Of a DNA stretch of 15,428 nucleotides, positions 1-7,411 are shown in pieces. The notes under the pieces were generated by a model. It saw only the letters and a program-made list of their open reading frames with translations. It was not told where the DNA came from and made no database searches. Numbering within the stretch: position 1 is the stretch's first letter; each line of letters starts with the position of its first letter. This DNA is from JAVBMU01 sp031552185 (GTDB taxonomy: Bacteria; Actinomycetota; Actinomycetes; Actinomycetales; Cellulomonadaceae), in the NCBI GenBank assembly GCA_031552185.1, contig JAVBMU010000068.1, positions 1-15,428 of the forward strand, given 5' to 3'. A program made the translations under genes and the position numbers.

Positions 1-180
1 CGGGCCGGTCGCGCCCACCGCGCCGGCGGCGCCGACGCCGGCGACGCCCGCCGCCCAGGCGGCCCCGGCCGCATGGCTGCCGCCGCTCGTGGGTGGCGCG
101 GCGGCGAGCGGCTCGCCGCAGATGTCGCAGTAGTCGGTGGACTGCGAGGCGTGTCCGTTGGGACAGGTGACAGTACTCAT
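1..180 (-). CDS. N-terminus of a zinc-ribbon protein, probably FHA-domain (partial, cut by window edge)
   Basis: Only the first 60 codons are visible; the gene runs off the left edge. The product begins MSTVTCPNGHASQSTDYC and continues into CDICGEPL, giving a Cys/His zinc-ribbon pattern (C6, H10, C18, C21). An Ala/Gly/Pro-rich linker follows from about residue 24. The ATG overlaps the stop of the upstream VWA gene as ATGA, so it is the last visible gene of the long minus-strand operon and is probably translationally coupled. From family knowledge, actinobacterial proteins opening with CPNGH...DYCD.CG next to VWA, PP2C and kinase genes usually end in an FHA domain, which binds phosphothreonine. 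That domain is not visible here, so FHA is inference. The visible part has no ETTS-type phospho-motif, so there is no sign that it is GarA itself. No strong Shine-Dalgarno sequence is seen, which fits reinitiation. Confidence 0.7.
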   Translation of the reverse strand, partial: MSTVTCPNGHASQSTDYCDICGEPLAAAPPTSGGSHAAGAAWAAGVAGVGAAGAVGATGP

Positions 181-1457
181 CGGCGGACCCTGGTCGTCTT
201 GGTGGAGGCGGTGTCGAGCGCCATCTCGTCGAGCCTGCTCGTGTCGCGTCGGAGCCGCACGGTGCCCTGCTCCTCGTTCTGGATATCGACGACCTTGCGC
301 AGCCGCGATGTCGCCTCTTCGTTGCCGGTCTCCCGCGCCAATTGCACGGCGCGGCCGAGCTTCACCGTGGCGGTGGCCTCGTCGCCCCCGGCCTTCGCGG
401 CGAGGCCCTCCTGGATGGCCGCAGCCAGCTCAGTCTGGCCCGTATAGTGGGCGACCTCGGGGTTGATCCGGGTGGTGAGCGAGTTGTCGTCGGACCACTT
501 GGCCTTGACGAGCCCGGCGGCGACGACCTCGGAGCCGACGGCGAGTTGGACCCGCGCGGCGAGTTGCTCGGCGCCGACGGGCTTTGCCGCAACGCGGACC
601 GCGACGTGGTAGTCGCGCGACTCCTCGCCCCAGGAGCCCGTCGGGTACCCACCCGTCAGAGGGTTGACGACGGTGCGTCGAGCCGTGAGGTCCTCGACCG
701 TCGGGGCGACCTGGCGCACGAAGAGGATCTCGGCGCCCTGCGGCGCCCAGACGCGCAGGTCGGCCCCGGCGACGCCGCGGGCCATCGACGCCCGGATCAA
801 CTGCTCGAAGTCTGCGGCGATGCCCGAGGGATCGGCGATCAGACCCACCGTGCCGAGCAGTTCGGTGGCGATCTCGCGCAACTCGTCGACCTGCCAGCGC
901 ACGCCGACGCCGCGGGCGTCGCACTGGAAATGGCCGTCGACGCTGCGCAGCGCGTGGCTGAGGTTGGCCCTCGGCTCGGATTCGTTCTTGCCGTCGGTCA
1001 GCAGGATGGCGTGCCGCCGGCCCGCCCCCGGAACCGAGCTGAACAGTTGGTCGGCGAGCAGCAGCCAGGTGCTCATCGCGGTGCCGCCCCCGGCGGTCAG
1101 CATCGAGATTGCGCGCTTGGCCTCCGCGCGCGCGGCCGGCTCCATCGGGACCATGGCCATGCGGGCGTTGGGATAGGGGAACGCGCGCGTGGCCACGTGG
1201 CTGCCGCCGACGATCGCGAACCACGTTCCATCGACGATCGTGTCCACCGCCACCGCGGCAGCGGACTTCGCCGCCTCGAGATTGCGACCGTTCATGGAGC
1301 CTGAGGTGTCGACCATGATGATCTCGGCGCCAGGTGCGGCGGAACCCACGCCGGCCGAGCCGGCGCCCGTGCAGGTGATGGTCACGATCGCGTGCACATC
1401 CGTGCTGCCTTCGGGGACGAATTCGTTCTGGAAGACCTCCGCAGTGAACTGGGCCAT
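177..1457 (-). CDS. VWA-domain protein (TerY-like), intact MIDAS
   Basis: A 426-residue cytosolic protein with no signal peptide or membrane segment. The von Willebrand A domain spans about residues 20-225. Its metal-ion-dependent adhesion site is complete: DTSGSM (D50, S52, S54), the Thr of GGGTAMS (T126) and the Asp of LLTDGKNE (D155). The rest, about 226-426, looks like a beta-rich region followed by a helical, charged C-terminus. The ATG at 1457 is preceded by a GAGG-type ribosome site six bases upstream. The PP2C gene ends 20 bases before it, and its own stop overlaps the next gene as ATGA. VWA proteins act as metal-dependent protein-binding modules. A VWA protein beside a PP2C phosphatase and a Ser/Thr kinase resembles the TerY-P triad of tellurite/stress systems, so a role as adaptor or phosphorylation target in this operon is likely but inferred. 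Confidence 0.9.
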   Translation of the reverse strand: MAQFTAEVFQNEFVPEGSTDVHAIVTITCTGAGSAGVGSAAPGAEIIMVDTSGSMNGRNLEAAKSAAAVAVDTIVDGTWFAIVGGSHVATRAFPYPNARMAMVPMEPAARAEAKRAISMLTAGGGTAMSTWLLLADQLFSSVPGAGRRHAILLTDGKNESEPRANLSHALRSVDGHFQCDARGVGVRWQVDELREIATELLGTVGLIADPSGIAADFEQLIRASMARGVAGADLRVWAPQGAEILFVRQVAPTVEDLTARRTVVNPLTGGYPTGSWGEESRDYHVAVRVAAKPVGAEQLAARVQLAVGSEVVAAGLVKAKWSDDNSLTTRINPEVAHYTGQTELAAAIQEGLAAKAGGDEATATVKLGRAVQLARETGNEEATSRLRKVVDIQNEEQGTVRLRRDTSRLDEMALDTASTKTTRVRR

Positions 1458-1477
1458 GGCATTCCTCTTCCTCGTGA

Positions 1478-2947
1478 TCAGCGCGTGGGCGACGGCGATG
1501 CCCCACCCAGATGCAGATTATCCGGTCTGGCGGGGGAGTCGAACCTGGCCAGGCCGGCGGTGATGTTGTCCCGGCCGCCCTGCGCATTCGCCCAGTCCAC
1601 GAGGGCGCCGGCGAGGACCTGCGGGTCGTCGCCGACGCGGGCCCGGGTCGCGCGGACCAGCGCGGCCAAGTCATCCGCAGGCGAACAGTAATTCCATAGT
1701 CCGTCGGAACACACCAGCACCCAGCCGGGGGAGTCCGGCACGGTCGGAGCTGTGCGGGCGACGAGTTCGGGTGCGTCCGGCCCGAGCCAGCGGGTGATGG
1801 CGTGCGCCTGGGGTGCGGACTCGGCCCGCGCGCGCCCGACACCCTGCGCGATCATCTCCTGCGCCCACGAGTCGTCGACGGAAAGCTGGTGGGCGCCGCC
1901 GGCGTCGGGAATCCAGTACGCCCGGGAGTCCCCGATCCAGCCCGCGATGACGAGCGGACCGTCGATGACGGCCGCGACGTAGGTGCACGAGGGCGGGTTC
2001 TCCGGATCGATCTGGCCCCGGATCGTCTGCGCGATGGCGGTGTTGGCCGCGATCGCCGCGTGCCGCAGGATGTCCGACCACTCGCCCATCCGCTCGGTGA
2101 TCGGCCCGTCGACAGGATCGTCGCCCGACGGTCCGGCCGACTTGATCGTCTCCAGGGCGGCCCGTGCTGCGGCCAGGCTCGCGACGTCGGAATCGGGCGA
2201 GGTGGACACGCCGTCGCAGACGACCAATGCCGCGAACGTGCCCGGGGTGGGTTCGGCGGCGAGCGCCATCGCGTCCTCGTTGCGAACGTGTCGCTGCCCC
2301 CGGTCGCAGACGCCGCCGACCCACGCCGCCGGCCGCTCGGACCAGTGGTCGCGGGGGCTCTGCGCCGGTTCGCCGCACTCTTCGCAGTAGCCGTCGGGCG
2401 CAATCCGTCCGGCACAGCGGGCGCACGTCGACCTGGTCGCGGCGCCGTTCGGCGTCGGCTGGGTCGGGTCGGATTCGGGGGTCGGGGCCGGACCGGCGGC
2501 ACCGGGGCGAGGTGCAGGACCCGCCTGGGGCGCGCCAGTGAAAGCGCCGAAGGCGTTGCCGCCGCCGAACGGCGCACCGGCGGGGAACGGGTGCTCGGCG
2601 CCCAGCCGACCGTCGGCGCCGAGCGGAGTCCCCGAACCGAGCGGACCGCCGGCGCCGCCGTTTTGTCCGAGGTAGTAGGGCGGGGCGACGGGCGCGGCCG
2701 GGGCCGGACCCGTCGCGGCCGGCCCGCTCGCCACCGGCAACCACGGCACCGGTCCGATCGTGGCGCGGGCGGCCACCGGCGCGGGCTGGGCGGCCACCGG
2801 CGCGGCCGGGATAGGCTGCGCAACGACCGGCGCGGGCTGGGCCGGCGCGGGCGGAGCGAGCGGCGCGCCGCACCGCTCGCAGAACCGCTCGCCCTCGCCG
2901 GCGCCGGTGCCGCAGACGGGGCACCCGGTGCTCAGCGGCTCGTCCAT
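1478..2947 (-). CDS. PP2C-family Ser/Thr protein phosphatase with two zinc ribbons
   Basis: A 489-residue soluble protein. A first zinc ribbon lies at residues 9-27 (CPVCG...CERCG). A long Pro/Ala/Gly-rich linker follows (about 28-172), then a second ribbon at 175-192 (CARCAG...YCEECG). The PP2C (PPM) catalytic domain occupies about 208-471. The metal and catalytic motifs are all present: RNEDA (D225), VCDGVS (D245, G246), GDSRAYW (339-345), CSDGLWNY (D415) and GRDNIT (D460), so the enzyme should be an active Mn/Mg-dependent phosphatase. The ATG is preceded by GAGGTG with five bases spacing, and the start lies 16 bases inside the end of pknG. By position it is the natural counter-enzyme to PknG, reversing phosphorylation of the same targets (probably the FHA or VWA partner). 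This pairing is inference from the operon; the enzyme class is directly visible. Confidence 0.95.
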   Translation of the reverse strand: MDEPLSTGCPVCGTGAGEGERFCERCGAPLAPPAPAQPAPVVAQPIPAAPVAAQPAPVAARATIGPVPWLPVASGPAATGPAPAAPVAPPYYLGQNGGAGGPLGSGTPLGADGRLGAEHPFPAGAPFGGGNAFGAFTGAPQAGPAPRPGAAGPAPTPESDPTQPTPNGAATRSTCARCAGRIAPDGYCEECGEPAQSPRDHWSERPAAWVGGVCDRGQRHVRNEDAMALAAEPTPGTFAALVVCDGVSTSPDSDVASLAAARAALETIKSAGPSGDDPVDGPITERMGEWSDILRHAAIAANTAIAQTIRGQIDPENPPSCTYVAAVIDGPLVIAGWIGDSRAYWIPDAGGAHQLSVDDSWAQEMIAQGVGRARAESAPQAHAITRWLGPDAPELVARTAPTVPDSPGWVLVCSDGLWNYCSPADDLAALVRATRARVGDDPQVLAGALVDWANAQGGRDNITAGLARFDSPARPDNLHLGGASPSPTR

Positions 2948-5325
2948 CGCCGCACCTCATTCGCTCGGTCCACGAGATCGATTCTGATCTCGCGGGATTC
3001 GGTCAGGCGCGCGAGTTCGCGGTAGCCCTGCTCCAGGGCGTCCCGCAGCGGCGCCTCGTCGGCCTGGACGCCGGCGATCACGACGTCGGGCTTCGGCCCG
3101 TCGGCACGAACGGCCGCCAGCGCGCGGCTCCAGACGGTGGTCTTCAGCCGGGCCCGGTCCGGTTCGGGGATCGCGACATCGTCGATTCCCGCCATCGCGT
3201 CGGCCAGGGCGGGCAGGCCCCGGCCCGAACCGATCAGGAACTCGGCCCGCTGCTGGCGGGCCTCGGCGTAGGAGGCGCGGGTCGGGGCGACGAGGTCGAG
3301 CGCGGTGAGCGCGGCGTCGACGTCGCCCCGGCCGATCGCAATCCGGGCCAAGCCGAAGGCCGACGGCGCGGTGTAGTTGGCGTCGGTCCGCGCGCAGATG
3401 CCGTAGAGCACCTCGGCCACGTCGAACTCGCCACTGAGTTCGCAGGCGGTGGCCAGGGCGAGTTTGGGGGCCAGTTCGCCGGGCACCTGCCCGTAGACGG
3501 CGTTGAACGAGGCCGTCGCCTTGGCCACGTCCCCTCGGGACAGTTCCCGCAACCCGCCCAACCAGGCCGCGCGCCACTCCCACGGGTCGTGCTCGAGGAT
3601 CTGTCCGAGCACTCGCTCCACGGCCTGGTCCTGACCCACCTCGATGGCGGCGTGGGCGATGGCGAGCCGAACCTCGACACTCTGCTCGGGAGCGCGCGCG
3701 AGCGCGGTGAGCCGCGCCCGCGGGTCCGCCACGTTGACGCCGGCCAGCCAGGGTGTCATCGGGTCGTGCTCGTCGATCCGCAGCGCGGGCAGTTCGTTCC
3801 AGGCCAGCGCCCGCGCCGCGACGTCCGCGACCGGCGCCTCGAACAGGACGGACGCCGCCGAGTGGGCCGTGCCGCTGCCGCCGCCGGCGCCCCGGTCGAT
3901 CGCTACCACCTCGCGGAGCACCCCGATCACCTGGGCCCGCAATTCGTCGGCGGTGGCGAACCGGTCGGACGGGTCGAGGGCGCACGCCTTGGCCAGCAGC
4001 CGGTAGAACGAGTCGTATCGCTGGAAGACGGGCGTGTCGGCGACCGGCGGCAGGGCGGCCGCGTAGGTCGTCGTATTGCCGCGGAAGTCGAGCACGAGGG
4101 TGGCCAGGGTGCGCCCGATCGTATAGATGTCGGAGGCGACCGACGGCCCGTCCGTGGCGACCTCGGGCGCTTGGTAGCCGACCGTGCCGTAGACGTCCGA
4201 GTCGAGGTCGTCGATCCGGCGCACCGCCCCGAGGTCGATGAGCTTGATCGACTCGCCCTGCTGGACGATGTTGTCCGGCTTGAAGTCGCAGTACAACAGC
4301 CCGCGGTCGTGCATGTAGGCGAAGGCGGGCAGGACCTCCAGGATGTACGCCAGCGCCTGGTCCACCGGCAACGGGGTGACGACGCCGCCGTGGGCCTCGC
4401 GACGGGTGGTGAGGATGTTCTTCAGCGACTCCCCACCGACGTACTCCATCACGATGTAGCCGGCGCCGTCGTGCATAACGAAGTTGTAGATCTCGACAAT
4501 CAGCGGGTGCTCGACCTCCGCCAGGAACCGCCGCTCGGCGATGGCCGCGGCCATCGCCGCGGCGTCGCCGGCGTTCAGCAGGCCCTTGAGGACGATCCAG
4601 CGGCCGGAGACGTTCTGGTCCCGGCCCAGGTAGATCCACCCCAGCCCGCCGTGGGCGAGGCAACCGACCACCTCGTACTGGCCGCCGACGACGTCGCCCG
4701 GCGCCAGTTGGGGACGGAAATCGAACTTGGTGCGGCACTGCGGGCAAAAACCCACGGTCCGGCCGGGTGCGCCGTCCCGGGATCGGCCGACCTTGGCCCC
4801 GCAGGAGGGGCAGAACCGCTTGTGTTCGGGCACCTGCGGATCGGCCATCAGCTCGTCGAGCGGGTCGGCCACGGGAGCCGGCGGGACGGTGGTGAGGCCG
4901 GCGCCGAGTTGGTGTTCGCGCAACCGGGTGGAGGACGTGCCGACCCGACGGGTGGCCCGGCTGCCGGCCGCCGTTCGGGCCGAGCCGAGGGCTGCGGAGG
5001 CCAATCGGGCCGAACTGGTTCGCCCGGTGCGGGTCGAGCCCTCGGAGATCTCGCCACCGGCCCGCGCGACGCCCGTGGCGGGCTGGGCCTCGGCGAACCC
5101 GGTGCCGAGCACGGCCGACGGGGACGCGGCGCGGGCGCCGGCAGCGGCCCCGGCCGGCCCGACTCGGCCGGACGCGGCTGCCCCGGCCGCCGCGGCCGCT
5201 GCGACGGATCCGCCGGCCGGGGTGAGGACGGCGTCCGCGGGGGTACCGCAGACGTTGCAGTAGCCGTCCTCGATCAAGCCGGCGCAGCCGGGCTGCCGGC
5301 ACCGTGCCGGAGCGGTCGTGGTCAC
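2932..5325 (-). CDS. pknG: Serine/threonine protein kinase PknG
   Basis: A 797-residue cytosolic kinase, close to the usual PknG length (about 750). An extra N-terminal zinc ribbon is seen at residues 9-26 (CRQPGC...CNVCG), then an Ala-rich linker, then the PknG-type rubredoxin-like metal site with CPSCG at 172-176 and CPQC at 194-197. The kinase domain runs about 217-475: glycine loop AHGGLGWIYLG, catalytic lysine K247 in IVLKGL, YCDFKPDN (D347, N352), a DLG in place of DFG at D364, and APE at 386-388. The C-terminal part, about 500-790, is helical and TPR-like, as in PknG. In mycobacteria PknG phosphorylates the FHA protein GarA and controls glutamate/TCA metabolism in response to GlnH-GlnX. 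The GTG start is supported by a perfect AAGGAGG site and overlaps the upstream stop as GTGA. The segment TSSTRLREHQLGAGL before the rubredoxin site matches the conserved, autophosphorylated N-terminal region of the family. Confidence 0.95.
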   Translation of the reverse strand: MTTTAPARCRQPGCAGLIEDGYCNVCGTPADAVLTPAGGSVAAAAAAGAAASGRVGPAGAAAGARAASPSAVLGTGFAEAQPATGVARAGGEISEGSTRTGRTSSARLASAALGSARTAAGSRATRRVGTSSTRLREHQLGAGLTTVPPAPVADPLDELMADPQVPEHKRFCPSCGAKVGRSRDGAPGRTVGFCPQCRTKFDFRPQLAPGDVVGGQYEVVGCLAHGGLGWIYLGRDQNVSGRWIVLKGLLNAGDAAAMAAAIAERRFLAEVEHPLIVEIYNFVMHDGAGYIVMEYVGGESLKNILTTRREAHGGVVTPLPVDQALAYILEVLPAFAYMHDRGLLYCDFKPDNIVQQGESIKLIDLGAVRRIDDLDSDVYGTVGYQAPEVATDGPSVASDIYTIGRTLATLVLDFRGNTTTYAAALPPVADTPVFQRYDSFYRLLAKACALDPSDRFATADELRAQVIGVLREVVAIDRGAGGGSGTAHSAASVLFEAPVADVAARALAWNELPALRIDEHDPMTPWLAGVNVADPRARLTALARAPEQSVEVRLAIAHAAIEVGQDQAVERVLGQILEHDPWEWRAAWLGGLRELSRGDVAKATASFNAVYGQVPGELAPKLALATACELSGEFDVAEVLYGICARTDANYTAPSAFGLARIAIGRGDVDAALTALDLVAPTRASYAEARQQRAEFLIGSGRGLPALADAMAGIDDVAIPEPDRARLKTTVWSRALAAVRADGPKPDVVIAGVQADEAPLRDALEQGYRELARLTESREIRIDLVDRANEVRRWTSR

Positions 5326-6443
5326 GAGGACCCTCCTTCCCGCCCGCCCGGCAAGTCACGGGCGAGGTAGTCGTGCTGGTCGACGAGGTGGCGCGCCAGG
5401 GCGAGGTCGCAGGGGTTCGCCTCCAAGGCGGCCTGCGCCTCGGCGTAGCCGGCGCGCACGGTGGGGGAGGCGTCGCGGCCGTTCGCCTCGGTCTTGGTCC
5501 GGCCCGCCGCGAGGCGGAACCGCAGGGCGGCCCGTTCGCGCAGCGGCGCCGTGTACGCCGCCTCGACGGTGTCGAGGGCGCGGCCGACGGCGTCGAGCCG
5601 GGCTCGGTAGGCGTCGACGGCGGCCCGGTCCTCCGGGACCGGGCCGAGCCGGGCGACGTCGGGCACCGCCAGCCGTGGCGGCGCGAGGATCTCCCGCCGG
5701 CACCGGGCCGCCAGATCTCGCAGCGCGGGCTCGCGCGCGGCGAGGGCGGTCACCCGATCGACGGCGTCGGCCCGGTCCCGAGCCAGGACGCGCCGCCCGG
5801 CGGCGCCGACGATGGCGTCGCGTTCGGCCCGCGCGACGTCGGTCTCGAGTTGGCCGAGCGGACCGGTGATGTCCGCCCCGCGGGCGGCCTGATCGCGCAG
5901 CCGGGTCATGCGTTGACGCAGCGCAGCGCTCCGCTCGGCGTCGGCCCCGCCGCCGCTGACAAGGTCCTCGCAGCGCACGATCGCAGCGGCCACCGATCGC
6001 AGCCGCGCGGCATCGTCCCCGGCGGCCGGATCCAGCGCGAGCCGTTCCCGGAGCCGATCCACGATGGCGTCGCACAGGGTGGACGCCTCCACCATCGAGA
6101 CCAGACCCGCGCCCGCCGCCGCGCCGAGCCGACCCCAGATCAACTGCGCGATCCGTTCCCGGCCAACGGTGTCCGCCCGGCCCGAGTCCCACACCCGCAG
6201 GATCTCATCGGTGCGGCCCCGGATCGCCTGCCAGAGGCTGAGCGCGAGCATGACGTCGGCGGTGAACGCATCCGGCGTCGCGGACGCCCGGGCGGCGGCA
6301 TCGAGCGCGTCGATCTCGGCCCGCCGGGCGTCCAACCAGCGCTGCAGCGCCTCGAGGTACGTCCGGACGTCCGGCGCCGGGATCGCGAGGCCGAGCTGCC
6401 CCGGGGCGCTCGGGGCGAGCGAGGAGCCGGGTTCGGCCGCCAT
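5322..6443 (-). CDS. Uncharacterised helical protein between glnH and pknG
   Basis: A 373-residue protein that I do not assign to a named family. It is soluble, strongly Ala/Arg/Glu/Asp rich and almost entirely helical by inspection. No signal peptide, membrane segment, catalytic motif or Cys cluster is seen. A short disordered head (about 1-22) is followed by helical segments, for example around LWQAIRGRTDEILRVWDSGR (70-89), and by a Pro-containing break, LAPPRLAVPDVARLGPVP (253-270). A basic helix with RFRLAAGRTKTEA (308-320) lies near the C-terminus. The frame is open much further upstream, but the ATG at 6443 overlaps the glnH stop as TGATG and avoids a long overlap with glnH, so it is preferred. 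No Shine-Dalgarno sequence is seen, which fits termination-reinitiation. Its stop overlaps the pknG start as GTGA. Its place between the amino-acid sensor and the kinase suggests a role in passing that signal; this is inference. Confidence 0.85.
   Translation of the reverse strand: MAAEPGSSLAPSAPGQLGLAIPAPDVRTYLEALQRWLDARRAEIDALDAAARASATPDAFTADVMLALSLWQAIRGRTDEILRVWDSGRADTVGRERIAQLIWGRLGAAAGAGLVSMVEASTLCDAIVDRLRERLALDPAAGDDAARLRSVAAAIVRCEDLVSGGGADAERSAALRQRMTRLRDQAARGADITGPLGQLETDVARAERDAIVGAAGRRVLARDRADAVDRVTALAAREPALRDLAARCRREILAPPRLAVPDVARLGPVPEDRAAVDAYRARLDAVGRALDTVEAAYTAPLRERAALRFRLAAGRTKTEANGRDASPTVRAGYAEAQAALEANPCDLALARHLVDQHDYLARDLPGGREGGSS
5332..5338 (-). promoter_or_regulatory. Ribosome binding site fixing the pknG GTG start
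   Basis: AAGGAGG on the minus strand, six bases before the GTG at 5325. It is the strongest Shine-Dalgarno match I found in the operon and makes the GTG that overlaps the upstream stop the most likely pknG start. It may let pknG be translated at a higher rate than the coupled genes around it; that is inference. Confidence 0.8.
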
Positions 6444-7411
6444 CAGGATCGGCCGTAGACCGGCCGCGGCGGGGCCGGGGGGGCGCCGAGCACGCTGAAC
6501 CACGTTTGGTAGGAGGCGGCCCATTCGCCGTCGGCGATCCACTTCTCCAGGACGCCGTTCACGAACCGGACCAGATCCCGGTTCCCCTTCGCGACGCCGA
6601 CGCCGTACGGCTCGTCGCTCAGCGGCGCCCCGACGACCTTGGCGTACGGGTCCTGGCGGACGAAGCCGGCCAGAATCGTGTCGTCCCCCGTTATCGCATC
6701 GACCCGGCCCTCCTGGAACAGGGCGAGGCATTGCGTGTGCGTGTCGGCGGGCACCGCCTTGATCTGCCCGTACTTCTCCAGCCGGGTCAACGTCGTCGTG
6801 CCCTTGGGGGCGCACACGCGCTTGCCCTTCAGGTCCTCGATCCGCTTGGCGCCCGAGTCGCTGGGCACGAGGACCTTCTGACCGGCGTGGTAGTACTCGG
6901 CCGAGAAGGCGATCTGGTTCCAGCGGTCGCAGGTGATGGTGAAGGCGCGAGCGACGAGGTCGACCTTGCCCGAGGTGAGCACGTCGATGCGTTGGCCGGA
7001 GGTGATGACCCGGTACTCGATCTTGTCCGGGGAGCCGAAGATCGCCGTCGACACCTCACGCAGGAGGTCGATGTCGAAACCCTCGAGCCGGCCCGAGATC
7101 GGATTGCGGAAACCGAGCAGATAGGTGTCCGCCGAGACGCCCACCACGAGCTTGCCGCGGGCGGAGATCTTCGCCATGGTGCTGCCGGCCGGCATGGCGC
7201 CCGGGCCGGGCAGGGCGCCCTGGGGGGCGTAGCTCTTGGTGGGGCCGGAGCACGGCGTGGCCGGCGGGGCGGGGGTGGTCGTCGTCGTCGTCGGGGCGGC
7301 GGCCGCGGTGGGCATCAGGTCCGAGGCGCCCGTCGGGCCGGTGCAGCCCGCCAGGGCGAGCCCCACCAGGGCGAGCCCGGCGAGGGGAGCGAGCAGTTGT
7401 CGACGGATCAC
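6443..7411 (-). CDS. glnH: GlnH: lipoprotein amino-acid-binding protein of the PknG pathway
   Basis: A 322-residue secreted lipoprotein. The signal peptide (IRRQLLAPLAGLALVGLALA) ends in a lipobox, LAGC, with the acylated Cys at residue 23. A Thr/Pro/Ala-rich tether follows (about 31-55), then a type 3 (SBP_bac_3) solute-binding domain at about 88-306 with GFDIDLLREV, VDLVARAFTITCDRWNQIAFS and EPYGVGVAKG. Cysteines at 161, 200 and 228 could form a disulfide. The GTG at 7411 is chosen because it gives a perfect signal peptide, has AAGGAG five bases upstream, and overlaps the glnX stop as GTGA; the longer upstream reading is not needed. In mycobacteria GlnH binds aspartate/glutamate outside the membrane and signals through GlnX to PknG rather than feeding a transporter. 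No ABC permease or ATPase gene is present here, which agrees with a sensing role. Confidence 0.93.
   Translation of the reverse strand: MIRRQLLAPLAGLALVGLALAGCTGPTGASDLMPTAAAAPTTTTTTPAPPATPCSGPTKSYAPQGALPGPGAMPAGSTMAKISARGKLVVGVSADTYLLGFRNPISGRLEGFDIDLLREVSTAIFGSPDKIEYRVITSGQRIDVLTSGKVDLVARAFTITCDRWNQIAFSAEYYHAGQKVLVPSDSGAKRIEDLKGKRVCAPKGTTTLTRLEKYGQIKAVPADTHTQCLALFQEGRVDAITGDDTILAGFVRQDPYAKVVGAPLSDEPYGVGVAKGNRDLVRFVNGVLEKWIADGEWAASYQTWFSVLGAPPAPPRPVYGRS

Noticed and set aside
2957..5359. Minus-strand open frame of 800 codons
   Set aside because: A same-strand shadow of pknG in another frame, very Arg/Pro/Gly-rich; the overlapping frame has all kinase motifs.
3589..5370. Plus-strand open frame of 593 codons
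   Set aside because: Antisense to pknG; the translation is low-complexity and has no motif.
6444..6815. N-terminal extension of the 373-residue protein to an ATG at 6815
   Set aside because: It would overlap glnH by over 370 bases and reads as Arg/Gly-rich shadow sequence; the TGATG junction gives a normal start.
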